From assembly GCF_000143415.4 (NCBI RefSeq), contig NW_003314303.1, forward strand, positions 378,467 through 442,213: 63,747 bases of DNA, given 5' to 3'. Below, one piece after another: positions 1 to 9,985 of the stretch. Source of the stretch: Selaginella moellendorffii. Taxonomy: Eukaryota; Streptophyta; Lycopodiopsida; Selaginellales; Selaginellaceae. The notes under the pieces were generated by a model, which ran no database searches, was not told the origin of the DNA, and saw only the letters and a list, made by a program, of their open reading frames with translations. Each line of letters begins with the position of its first letter. Position 1 is the first letter of the stretch. Made by a program: the position numbers and the translations under genes.

Positions 1-1071
1 GGGACTACATAAAATATTACATTTGAAAAAGAAAATGGCAATTGAAATAACACAAAATATAGCAATAGAAGATGGATTAGTAAATGGAGCAGATGGAGTA
101 TTACAAGATGTAACCCAGATTGAAGAAGAACAAATAATATGGATAGAATTCCCAAATTTAAAAACAGGTGAAAAAACAAGAGCTAAAGAAAACATAACAA
201 TAAAGCAAAATAATGAAAAAAACTGGACACCAATAAAAAAAAATAACAAGAACAATAAATATTACTAAAAATAAAAACTATGTTATAAGTAGAACCCAAT
301 TTCTAGTACAACCATGTGTAGGAAGAACAATACATAGAGCACAAGGATCAACAGTTATGCAATTAGGATATGACCCATATAAAACAAAATATCCAGAACA
401 AGCATATACCGCATTATCAAGAGCACAAACACTAAAAGGGATACATTTATATAGACCAATTGAACATAAACACATTAAAATCAATAAAGATGCAACTAAA
501 GAAATAATAAGAATGACAACAGAAGCACCATGGCAAATTGATTTAATAGATTTACAAGAAGAAAAAAAAGCTAACCACACAATTATACAAGTTCTAAATA
601 CAAAATCTATTACTGCACATCAAGAAGATATAAAGAGTGATTCACAATTATTAACATCAGATATAACATGTATGCAAAAAGTAAGAACACAAAAACATGA
701 GGAATTATATTTTAATAAATATAAATCATATATACATGAACAACCCCCACATATAGCAATATTGCATACAAATGACAACAAATCAGAAATAGTAGAACAT
801 TTAAAAACAGAAACAATGGCAATGTCATATGTATCACTAGAAAAAAATAAAAAACAATTACAGATAATAAATTTACATAGAAAACCTGGAACAAATATAC
901 ATATATTCATAAAAAAACTACAAAAATATATACAGAAAATAGATAATAAAAAACCCAAATAGAAGAAGTAAAACCACTTCAAACAATAATGGAGAAAGAA
1001 GGATATATACAAATAATAAAATACAATACACGTAATAATAAATTAATAGATCATATATGAATAAAAGATAT
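1..1071 (+). pseudogene. Decayed Helitron/Helentron-like element: PIF1-type helicase C-terminus plus possible EEP endonuclease
   Basis: Very AT-rich DNA with broken frames. Positions 23-268 encode the segment around NGADG that precedes the last helicase motifs in PIF1/Helitron helicases. The frame then shifts near an A-run (235-243) and continues from about 246 to 962 with TIHRAQGST and ALSRAQTLKG, the PIF1-like motif V/VI region (TIHKAQG and ALSR in the family). Further on, YVSLEKNKKQLQIINL and, after another shift at about 959, TRNNKLIDHI resemble the C-terminal part of endonuclease/exonuclease/phosphatase (EEP) domains, which Helentron-type elements carry fused to the helicase. The final EEP-like SDH motif seems to lie beyond the LTR-element insertion (see 6082-6248). 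At least two frameshifts and one stop make it non-functional. The N-terminal Rep and helicase parts lie outside the window. The helicase call is firmer than the endonuclease call. Confidence 0.6.
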
Positions 1072-1245
1072 TGTGAGGGCCAAGTGTACGGCTACGATGC
1101 CGTATACTAATATTAGCATAGTGGATTTTGGTAGCCATCGGATTGGTTTCAATCCGGACCACTCGCTCCTGTATATAAGATAGGGTTTTTGGGTTAATTG
1201 ATATGCACATTTCTGTATTCCCTTTCCATATTCCATGCACTCACA
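1072..1245 (+). repeat. 5' LTR
   Basis: A 174-bp LTR starting TG and ending CA, identical in length to the 3' copy at 5908-6081. It contains a TATA-like TATATAAG at 1172-1179, which probably directs transcription of the element. The differences from the 3' LTR are two near the GCCATCGG/GCCGTCAG site, one after the TATA box and one in the CATTTCTG/CATTTTTG site. Confidence 0.93.
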
Positions 1246-1478
1246 TTGGTGGAGGTGAGGGGCACCTTTGATTGTCCCTGGGGAGTGCTTGGATTTGGGA
1301 TTTCGGTTTAGATCTAGCTTTTGCATTGTCTAGATCTAGCTTTTTCCATTTCCTTTCTTTTGTTCTTTCCTTTCAGGATTTTGGTTTAGATCTAGCTTTT
1401 TGCATTGTCTAGATCTACCATTTCTTTCCAGCTTTTTGTCATTTCTCTTCTTTTGCTCTTTCTTTCTCATTCATTTTC
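1246..1478 (+). other. Retrotransposon leader with possible PBS and short direct repeats
   Basis: The leader begins TTGGTGGAGG; a PBS normally starts TGG right after the LTR. A short module containing TTTAGATCTAGC and GCATTGTCTAGATC occurs twice (about 1307-1345 and 1384-1420). No ORF starts here before the gag ATG at 1479. Confidence 0.5.
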
Positions 1479-2411
1479 ATGGCCGATCTGCAATCTCCTC
1501 CTTTGACTCTAGAGCAGCAGTTGGTTCAATTGCTTGATGCTATGCGCCTGCAATTGAACAACCAAACTCAGTTGATGGCGGCATTCACGGCACATGGTAC
1601 AACTCCTCCTGCTTTTGGTGCCAATCCTCGCGTTCGGCCGGAGTTCTTTCGTGGGAATCCTGGGGATGATGTGTACCATTGGTTCGATCACTTCACGGTG
1701 ATTGCCACATATCATTCTTGGGATGATGCTCGACGTTTGCGTGAGTTCCCCACATGTCTTCAAGGGATGGCATTGCAGTGGTACAATGGATTGAGCGCAG
1801 CTACTCGTGGCGATTGGAGTGTTCTTCCGGACGTCTTCAAACGCGCCTTTGGACACGCCGACGATTGTGATGATGCCTTCCAACAATTGCATCGTCTTTG
1901 CCAAGGGCCATCTGAGTCGGTGATGCAATTTGGCGTTCGTTTCCGAAGTCTTTTGCTTCGTGCGGAGCCAAATATGTCGGAGCGGATCAAGCTAGGAATG
2001 CTGTGGCCAGCACTTCGTCAAGATCTTGTCGGACTTGTGCATGCACTTGCTTCTGCCACTCTTGACGATGCTCTTCGCTTGGCACAACGTTATGAGACGT
2101 CGCCTCTTCCACTTCTTGCTACACGTCCTTCAGCTCCACTTCCTATGAGTGATGGTCCTGTTCCCATGGAGGTTGATGCTGCTGCTACTCGAGTCCAAGG
2201 ACAAGGGCGAGGACGTGGTCGTGGCCGTGACATTCGTTGCTGGGCATGTGATGAAGTTGGTCATACTTATCGGCGTTGTCGGCGCTTTTCGGATTGGCGA
2301 CCTCCATTTCCTGGGTGGAGACCTTGGCGTCAGCAACGTCCCGTTGGTGCTGCTGCGGTGGAAGGTTTGGATACCGAGGTGCATTCGGGAAACGAGGAGT
2401 CGTGCGAGTAA
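1479..2411 (+). CDS. gag: Gag polyprotein of Ty3/gypsy element
   Basis: 310 codons, uninterrupted. The central part, from PEFFRGNPGDD through WYNGL to about residue 200, has the pattern of the plant retrotransposon gag family, the structural capsid. Near residue 260 a single CCHC zinc knuckle (C-x2-C-x4-H-x4-C, CWACDEVGHTYRRC) follows an Arg/Gly-rich stretch, the nucleocapsid module that binds RNA. The start is the first ATG after the leader. The 3' end overlaps the pol frame by about 136 nt, and pol lies in the -1 frame. A GGGAAAC heptamer at 2387-2393, in the correct phase, is a likely ribosomal frameshift site. This is the only ORF of the element without breaks. Confidence 0.9.
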   Translation: MADLQSPPLTLEQQLVQLLDAMRLQLNNQTQLMAAFTAHGTTPPAFGANPRVRPEFFRGNPGDDVYHWFDHFTVIATYHSWDDARRLREFPTCLQGMALQWYNGLSAATRGDWSVLPDVFKRAFGHADDCDDAFQQLHRLCQGPSESVMQFGVRFRSLLLRAEPNMSERIKLGMLWPALRQDLVGLVHALASATLDDALRLAQRYETSPLPLLATRPSAPLPMSDGPVPMEVDAAATRVQGQGRGRGRGRDIRCWACDEVGHTYRRCRRFSDWRPPFPGWRPWRQQRPVGAAAVEGLDTEVHSGNEESCE

Positions 2412-2451
2412 TGGAGGGACCTTGCGCGAATAAGTTAGTGACCCCTCCATC
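2387..2451 (+). promoter_or_regulatory. Candidate -1 ribosomal frameshift site between gag and pol
   Basis: G GGA AAC at 2387-2393 matches the X XXY YYZ slippery rule in the gag frame. A -1 slip enters the protease frame directly, before the gag stop at 2409-2411. A downstream 8-bp stem can form between 2412-2419 (ATGGAGGG) and 2444-2451 (CCCTCCAT). The spacer of 18 nt is longer than the usual 5-9 nt, so the stimulator is uncertain, but the heptamer itself is a strong match. Confidence 0.6.
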
Positions 2452-5400
2452 TTTCTTTCGGGAGTATCATCAAGGGGTTCACTCGGCACCGGTTCATCCA
2501 GTGTTTACTTTCCAAGCTCGTTTTTATAACAAGAGGTCTCCTATTCTTCTCTCCGTGTTGGTTGATACAGGTTCGAGTTTATCTTCTATTGCTCGACCTG
2601 TTGCCACACGTTGTCGTCTACACTTGCGTCGTGCGGCGGATCCAGTTTTCATTCTTTATGGCAACAGCCGTACACATGCATGTGCACGAGATGAGGCGGA
2701 CCTGGTTGTGCGTGTGGGCGATCTCGAGCTTGAGTTGTAGTCGTTGCGGGTGGTGCCGAGTCAAGCTTTTGACCTCATTCTTGGTATGGATTGGTTGCAG
2801 CACAATCATGCCAAGTGTGACTTTGAGGCTTTTCCCCCTTGTCTCATATTTCCTTATGTTTCATCCATTCCTCTCACTTCCGTACCTCTTCGTCCCTCTA
2901 CTTCTACCTCTGCTTCCATTACTTTTGTTCCCCCATTATTTCCTCTTGTGTTTTCATCTTGTTCTACTCTTCCCTTTTCCGATCCCTCCGATGATCTTTG
3001 TGTTGCAGCTGTTGACCAGCTCATGAAGGAGTATTCTGATCTCTTTGAATTTGACCTATCGTCTGGGGCCAAGATTGCCACATGTCATCCCATTCCAACC
3101 GGGGATGCTCGTCCAATCAAGGTTCCTGTTCGTCATCGGTCACCCAAGGAGATCAAGATTTTACGTGCAAACGTCAAGGAGATGTTGGAGAAGGGTGTTA
3201 TTCGGAAGTCGCGGAGTCCTTGGGCATGTGAACCTCATCTTGTGACGAAGCCTGATGGGAGTATTCGTTTCTGCATCGACTATCGTCCGTTAAATGAAGT
3301 GACGATCCCGGACGTGTACCCTCTTCCTCACACTGTTGATCTCTTGGATCGTCTGGGGCGAAGTCGTTGGTTCACCAAGCTAGATCTTGCTTCTGGGTAT
3401 TGGCAAGTACCGATGGCTGAAGACGATATTCCTAAGACTGCTTTTCGTACACCATTTGGTTTGTACGAGTTTTTGGTGATGCCCTTTGGTTTGAACAATT
3501 CTCCAGCAACTTTTCAGCGAATGATGGACGAGGTTCTTTGCGATATGCCGGAGGTGACGGCTGACTTCATTGATGATGTCTTGATCCACTTGGAGGGGAC
3601 GTGGGAGGAGCATGTTCGTGATGTTTGTAAAGTGTTGGATCGGCTATGCGACGTTGGTTTAAAGCTGAAGCGGTCGAAGTGCGTGTTTGGGTCCAAGGAC
3701 ACAATTTATCTTGGGTACCGTATTTCTCGTGAGGGTTTGCAAGTTGATCCTAACAAACTTGTGGCTGTTCTAAAGTTCCCTACTCCGAAGTGTGTGAATG
3801 ATGTGTAGCGCTTTTTGGGTAAGGTGCAGTATCTCGGTCGTTTTGTGGATCATCTTTCCGATCGCACTTTACCATTGCGAGCGTTGCTGAAGTCATCAAC
3901 GTCATCTTTCATCTGGTCTCCCGATTGTGAGCGGGCGTTCGTGAATCTCAAAGAGCTATTGACGACTCCTCCGGTTTTGGCATATCCTGACTACACTCGA
4001 CCTTTTATTTTGCGCGTGGATGCTTCTGACATTGGTCTTGGAGATGTGTTGATGCAAGAGAGCTCGAGTGTGCCTGGTCAGCGCCATCCCATTGCATACA
4101 TAAGCCGTACATTACAACCAGCAGAGATGAACTACTCCACGATGGAGAAGGAGTGTTTAGCAGCAGTCTGGGGTTTCGAGAAACTTCATGCCTATCTACA
4201 TGGTTCTCGGACGTTACTTGAAGGTGACCATGCTGCTGTTACTTCATTATTGAAGCGGAAGAACCTGGTTGGTCGTACGGCTCGATGGGCTTTGAAGCTT
4301 CAGATATATAATTTCGATGTTGTTCATCGCCCAGGGAGTTCTATGGCTGATGCTGATGCCCTTTCTCGAGCTCCTCTTCCTTCTCCACTCACTTCTCATG
4401 TTTCTGACGAACCTGTTGTTCCAGCATCTGTGGATTTTTTAGATGAGGATTCTGTGCCGTCGGCGGTTGCTGTCCTTGACGTTCAGTGTCCACAGGGCGT
4501 AGAGCAAGATCTACCTTCTCTGGATGAGGTTCGCGAGGCTCAAAAGATTGAGCCGTGGATTCGAAGGCTTCGAGATGGGTTTGAGAATCCTGCATCACTT
4601 GCTGATGACTTGCCTTTTCGGCATTTACATTCTCAATATCGCCTTGAAGATGGCCTTCTTTATTTTGTGGGAACGGATCCTGATGCTCATTTACGGCTGG
4701 TGGTGCCTTCGGTGTTTATTCCGCGGTTTCTCCATGCCTACCATGATTCTCCTATTCTAGGTGGGCATATGGGACACCGTCGTGTCACCGAGAAGTTGCG
4801 CAGATCTTTCTATTGGCCAGAGATGCGACGTGATATTATCCGGTATGTGCGTAGCTGCGTTTGGTGCCAAGCTCGTAATACTCCCCCTTGTGCTGCGGAA
4901 GGACGGTTGGAGTCAATTGCAGTTTCTCGTCCGTTTGAGTTGGTGGCGTTTGATCTTATGGGACCTTTTCCGCGATCGACTGCTGGCAATGAGTATGTTA
5001 TTATTGCTTCTGACTACTTGACTCGTTGGGTGGAAGTTGGTGCTCTTGCTAGTGCCTCTGCAACTGCTGTTGGATACTTCCTCCTCAATCGAGTGGTGTT
5101 CCAGCATTCTTGTCCAGAATGGATTCTTTCGGATAATGGTCCTGCATTTATGGCTGAGGTATTTCATGTTTTGACATCTCGGTTGGGGATACACCACACT
5201 TTTACGAGTGCTTATCATCCACAATCAGACAGTCTGGTGGAACGGCTTGTTCGGACATTCAAAGGGATGATTGCGAAGTATGTGAACTTTCAACATTCGG
5301 ATTGGGATGGTTATTTGCCGTCTCTTCGGTATGCTTATGTCACAGGGGTGCAGAGTTCTGTTGGTGCTTCACCATATAAACTTCTATATGGTCATGATCC

Positions 5401-5875
5401 AATATTACCAACAGAGCTAGGTTTACCTTCGCGATTGCCACGAGCTCCTGATGCTAGGTCATGGGATCAATATTTGACAAGCATTCTTCCACTTGTCCGA
5501 GCAGAGTCTGCTGAACACTTAGGCCGCGTACAAGTGGGACAACAACGGCACTACAATTCCCATCATCGTCCACCAGCGGAGTACAAAGTGGATGATTTGG
5601 TGTTAGTCCGTTTTCCCCATCTTACGGTACGTGGTTTATCTAAGGGGCTCCTTGCGCAGTGGAAAGGACCGTATCGGGTGTTACGGCAAGTTGGACCACA
5701 AGTTTATGAGGTTCGGCATGACGTTCAGCAGGCTGATCCTCCGGAGATTGTGCATGTGCAGCGGTTAAAACGCTTCATACAGAGGGATCAGGAGCAGTTA
5801 ATACCGTATACAGATCCACCGATGCCTCCTCCTGACGTTCCTCCAGATCCCGGCCCATCTACAAGAGAACCCTGA
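2394..5875 (+). pseudogene. pol: Pol polyprotein (PR-RT-RH-INT) with two in-frame TAG stops
   Basis: All parts lie in one frame, -1 relative to gag. The aspartic protease motif VDTGSS is near 2563. Reverse transcriptase spans about 3060-3700, with the catalytic box written FIDD where YxDD is usual. RNase H follows (VDASDIGLG, then the DADALSR end). Integrase has an HHCC finger (about 4740-4880), D-D-E core residues in FDLMG, SDNGPAF and SLVERLV, and a GPY/F-like KGPYRV near 5665. I see no chromodomain at the C-terminus. TAG stops at 2738-2740 and 3806-3808 cut the frame into PR, RT and RH-INT pieces, although the sequence between and after them is well conserved. The stops look recent. This copy would need suppression or help from another element to move. 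Confidence 0.9.
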
Positions 5876-5892
5876 CGGCCTTCCATTATTCC

Positions 5893-5907
5893 GAGAGGAG
5901 GGGATGA
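5893..5907 (+). other. Polypurine tract of LTR element
   Basis: A purine-rich run GAGAGGAGGGGATGA directly precedes the 3' LTR, the expected site of plus-strand priming. Confidence 0.65.
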
Positions 5908-6081
5908 TGTGAGGGCCAAGTGTACGGCTACGATGCCGTATACTAATATTAGCATAGTGGATTTTGGTAGCCGTCAGATTGGTTTCAATCCGGACCACTC
6001 GCTCCTGTATATAAGCTAGGGTTTTTGGGTTAATTGATATGCACATTTTTGTATTCCCTTTCCATATTCCATGCACTCACA
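5908..6081 (+). repeat. 3' LTR
   Basis: 174 bp, TG...CA ends, 4 mismatches to the 5' LTR. Its TATATAAG box is at 6008-6015. The flanking ATAT at 6082-6085 equals the ATAT before the 5' LTR. Confidence 0.93.
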
Positions 6082-6248
6082 ATATAATATATACAAAAGA
6101 AAGAATAGCACCTACATATTGGACAGATCATAACAAATTATATGTCATAATAAAAAATATTTAAAAACAAAAGCAAACCAAGTGTTACTACAATGCAACG
6201 CGCAGCAATTTTTTTTTTCTTTGCAGCCTTAAATTTGAATTTAGGGCT
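6082..6248 (+). pseudogene. Continuation of the AT-rich helicase/endonuclease element after the LTR insertion
   Basis: AT-rich DNA of the same composition as 1-1071. It reads ...APTYWTDHNKLYVI in one frame, like the closing S/T-D-H-N motif of EEP endonucleases, and so appears to be the interrupted end of the upstream coding part. The AT-rich character ends near 6190, after which the P450 3' flank starts. The exact element end is not visible. Confidence 0.4.
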
Positions 6249-7807
6249 CTAGCGATGGGAGGCACAGACAAAGCGGGGCGACGCGACCACGGCGGCGCCC
6301 GCGCCCGCGAGCTCCGCCATCTCGATCGGCTTCCCAAGCGGCGATCGCCAGCTCCAGCGATGCAAGAGGTAGGCGAGGGTGAGCGTGACATGGGGCATGG
6401 CCAGCGGGATCCCGACGCAGCGGCGTCGCCCGGACGAGAAGGGCAGGAGATCGAAGTCGTTTCCCAGCACGCTGTGGTCGCTGCCCAGGAATCGCTCGGG
6501 GAGAAAGAGCTCGGGGTCGCTCCAGATGCTTGGGTCGTGATGGATTGCCCAGATGTTCACGAGGACTGTGGTGTGGGCGGGGATCGTGTAGCCGGCGAGA
6601 GTTACCTCGCGATCGTTGTAGTGGGGGAGGCCCAGCGGCGCGATTGGATGCTTCCGGAAGACTTCCTTGACGATGGCTTGGATGTAAGGCAGGTCTTTTA
6701 GATGCGACTCCTCCAAGGGACGATCTCTTCCCACGACTCTGTCCAGCTCCTCGTGAGCTTTCTCCTGGACTTTGGGGTTTACTATCAGCTCCGAGATGGC
6801 CCATTCGATCGTCCCCTTGGACGTTCCAGTGCCGGCCAGCAGCAGATCCTGCGTCCCAAGCTTACGTGAGAAAGAACGAAGAGCGTTAGTCTTCTTTTGC
6901 TTACCTGGAGCAGTGCGATGATCTGGTCGTTGCTCAGCTTGTTTTCTCCTCCCAGAGTCAGCATCACGTCGACGAAGTCCCGGGGATTTTCTGGATCGAA
7001 GTCTTTCGCGTGCTCCTCGATGACTGCTTCCAGAAAGCGAGATCTTGCTGGTAGGACTTCATTCTCGAGTCGTTTTTGCGTCCCTCTGAGCGTGTCCAGC
7101 CATCGCATCGCAGGGATGTAATCACCGGCAATCAGCCTCCTGGATTCTTTCGCTTGGATCGCCCACGACGCCTTGTAGGCTTCGGCCTCGGGAGTGAGCG
7201 GCGTGTCGGTGCCGTAGAACTTCCTCCCGAACAACACGCACGTCATGAGGTTGGTGAAGAACTCGTGCAGCATGGAGCTGAGATCAAACTCGTGCCCGTC
7301 TTTTGCAGACGCCTCGACGATCTCTCCAAACGCTCCCAGCTCCCTCTTGCGAGTGCTGGCAAAGTGGCTCACCTTGGAGGCCGTGAAGAGCTCTGTGCCG
7401 CACACTCGCCGCAGCATCTTCCATCGCTCGCCGTGCGGTGCAAAGATAAGGTCCTGGAAGTTGTAGCTAAGGAGGCGACCGATGGTGGAGAACAGGGGCC
7501 TGCTCGCAAACTCGACGTCGTGCTCCTTGAGGACTTGCCTCGCCATCTCCGGGCTGCTGATGATGATGTGAGGCCGGACTCCCAACCGGAGAAACATAAC
7601 AGGGCCATACTTTCGAGCCATCTCGGCCAGCGAGCGATGCCGATAGGGGCCGAGCGAGAAGAGAGAGCCAACGAGGGGCCATGAAAAAGGACCTGGTGGG
7701 AAGTTCTTCTTGCTCCTCGCGCTGGTGGAGTGGAAGATCTGGAAGAGGAGCAGCAGGGCGGCCAGTGACGGGCAAATCCAAGTCCCCAAGAGCAGCAGCG
7801 CATCCAT
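6249..7807 (-). CDS. Cytochrome P450, CYP71-clan (A-type), 2 exons
   Basis: Haem-thiolate mono-oxygenase, anchored in the ER membrane. Exon 1 is 6905-7807 and exon 2 is 6249-6848, with a 56-bp GT-AG intron. Together they make 500 residues, the usual length. I start at the ATG at 7807 (MDALLLLGTW), which gives an N-terminal hydrophobic anchor followed by the proline hinge PPGP; an earlier in-frame ATG at 7900 would add 31 residues before the anchor. The I-helix reads AGTGTS, the K-helix ExxR is EVFR, and the haem loop is FSSGRRRCVG with the cysteine ligand. The intron just before the I-helix is a common A-type position. A TATA-like TATAAAA lies about 115 bp upstream. The substrate cannot be told from sequence. 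The gene looks intact. Confidence 0.93.
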
Positions 7808-7920
7808 GATGTTGCCCGGGTAGAAAAAAGAGATTGGTGGAGCTTTAAGTACGTCGAAATGATGAATCGAAGGCTCCGGAGGGAGTGTTCGTCGAAGCAT
7901 CCATGTGTCCTGTTGCTTGT

Positions 7921-7930
7921 TTTTATATGA
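7921..7930 (-). promoter_or_regulatory. Putative TATA box of the P450 gene
   Basis: The minus strand reads TCATATAAAA here, about 115 bp upstream of the chosen ATG at 7807. Position and sequence fit a plant TATA box. Confidence 0.4.
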
Positions 7931-7980
7931 ATATAAAAGATAAGCTAAGATCTCTTTTAAACTAATGACAATTAGGGTTT

Positions 7981-8640
7981 ATGCTATTATTCGTTTTCGC
8001 AATTGTTTTGTCTCCCGAGGAAATAAATGTGATCAATCATCTTCTTACTTGTGATCTCATGGCAATTTTGCAGATGCTCCTCCGAGCGGTTTCACCTTCA
8101 AAGCATGCGCTCCAAAATCCAAAGCCTTCCCACTCAGAAGAGGATGAAAAGTATGTCGTGTGGTCTGATTCAGGCGAGATATGGGAGCTGGAGCTCGTCC
8201 ACACGTACGTGGACTTCCTCTTCCATGGGCTGGATGACAGCAAACAGCAGGCGGTGCTAAAGTGAGGCTCCATGCAGTCGGCCAAGCAGGTCTTCCAACT
8301 GAGCTCTTCAGCCAGGTAGGCTCTGGCTGCCAATGTCAGGATCCCCAAGATCCTGTGGTCGGGCTCGTTTAGCCAACCCAATCGTGCTCATGAGTATGTT
8401 GGCGAATTGCTCCAAGGCAAGACACTTCTGGTCCGGGATGCTGCGGAGATGGGAGCCAGCTGCTGGAGACGTGCAGGAGCTGCACAAGCAGGGGATAATC
8501 CACAAGGACATCAGCCCCAGGAATGCTGTTTACCGTGAGCAAGGTATTGGTTTAGAGAGGTTCTATCTTCTCAACTTCGTGATTGCTACATCTGCGTCAG
8601 ACAACAATGGTAGCTAGGGACCCAGCCCTATCAAGGACCT
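7981..8640 (+). pseudogene. Degenerate protein-kinase-like gene fragment
   Basis: An ORF at 7981-8265 (VHTYVDFLFHGLDDSKQQ...) is followed, in a shifted frame (8333-8617), by LHKQGIIHKDISPRNAV. That matches the kinase catalytic loop HxDxxxxN, although the first part is not kinase-diagnostic. The DFG segment reads NFV, the glycine-rich loop is not seen, and stops or shifts separate the pieces. I read it as a dead fragment of a kinase-like gene. An unrecognised exon structure is possible. Confidence 0.45.
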
Positions 8641-9985
8641 GGAGTTCGAATATATGAACTCAATGTTCGGCAATGCAATTGATACTTCAGTGGAAAGGTG
8701 GCTGGGATGGATTTGCTGTGGTGGGCTGCAGTGCAGGAGGAGGATGAGGATGAGGACTCGGTGGCTGGCCTGGTGCAGTGTTTGAGGTGCCCCCTTTTAT
8801 TCTTATCCGAGATATGACTGCTGAATGACTAAAAGCAACTTGCTGTTATATCTTTAGCTTATCTAGGAAATAACGTCAAGCATCTACATCACTCATGTGT
8901 TTCTAAACAAATGTACGATCATCTATGTGGACTTAAAATGGACTGTGGATTTAAAATGGATTGTGTGCACTTAAAATTTGTACGATCATTTATGTTTGCC
9001 ACTATAAAATAGTTTTTCATATATGCCACTATAAAATAGTTTTTCATATCGTAAACACTTATGAAATTGTAAAATTTCATAAATTTAAAGAAAAGTCCAG
9101 TTGCTTAAATTTAGCTACTTCACTTCTTTCTTCCTTAATTTATGAATTTTTTTTGCAAATTTTCAACCTTAATGTTTTGAGCCATATGTAATTAAGCTCA
9201 AGCTCTTCCTCTTTTAACTCAGCTTTAAGCCTTTTTTACAGCATTTTTAATATGAATTTCCTTTTTTCAATTTGCTCATCTAAATGGTTCCATTTCACCA
9301 TCTCATCAGTAAATGGTGCAATCTAACTAGTCATACACAAGTGGCTTTGGATTTATTAAGAAAGTTTATATGTATGCAACTAGAGTTAAAAACATTTAAC
9401 AAAAGTTCAATACAAATTAGTTTTTTAATACTAAATACATGAATGTTGAGTTAAACTCCAAGCCTATCACACTATAATATGCACTCAAAATCCCCTTCAA
9501 ACACTAACTTCTTATATTTAACTCTTGCATGTAAAATAATGCCAAACAGTGCCTAATACAATTTCATACTAGTAAGCTAACAAGAAAAAGGTAGGTATCC
9601 CACCAATTAAAATAATATGAAACTTGAGTTTAAACCCAAGCCATACACAAAATAAAAAGCAAACCTCTTCACCAATTAATACCATAGTCCAGAATTGTAG
9701 AGCCTTAAGCCTTTTCACCTGCAGGTGCATCATCCTGAAATTGTAGAACAAGGCTCTACAATTTTGGGCCAGTTGCACTGCTAGTGCAGAGGCTAGTGAG
9801 GATCTAGGATGAGCCATGTTTGCTACAGATAGCATAGAAACAGAAAGTAAAATGCCAGTGGGAGATGCTAAAGAGCCAATGAAGAATTGGGGTCAAAACC
9901 TTGCATAGCAAACTTGATCCAGAACCAGCATAGTGCTGCCGCTCTTGATCCAGTCTCAGAAATAGTGTAGCCTCAAGGCTGAAAG
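8641..9985. other. Non-coding AT-rich intergenic stretch
   Basis: No convincing ORF. There is a short direct repeat (GCCACTATAAAATAGTTTTTCATAT at about 8998-9023 and 9026-9051) and otherwise AT-rich unique-looking sequence. A few PPR-tail remnants begin near 9985. Confidence 0.5.

Larger units (their letters stand above)
1072..6081 (+). mobile_element. Ty3/gypsy LTR retrotransposon, near-complete, 5,010 bp
   Basis: The element is bounded by two 174-bp direct LTRs that begin TGTGAGG and end CACTCACA. The order inside is gag, protease, reverse transcriptase, RNase H, integrase, which defines Ty3/gypsy (Metaviridae-type) elements. A purine-rich tract (about 5893-5907) sits just before the 3' LTR and a TGG sequence just after the 5' LTR could be the primer-binding site, although I could not assign a tRNA. 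The 4 bp flanking each side are ATAT, a plausible but weak target-site duplication in AT-rich DNA. It inserted into the helicase element. The LTRs differ at 4 of 174 positions by eye, so the insertion is fairly young. Two TAG stops in pol suggest this copy is not autonomous. Confidence 0.93.

Noticed and set aside
6241-6804. 187-codon minus ORF over the P450
   Set aside because: Another frame of P450 exon 2, which carries the haem motif in its own frame.
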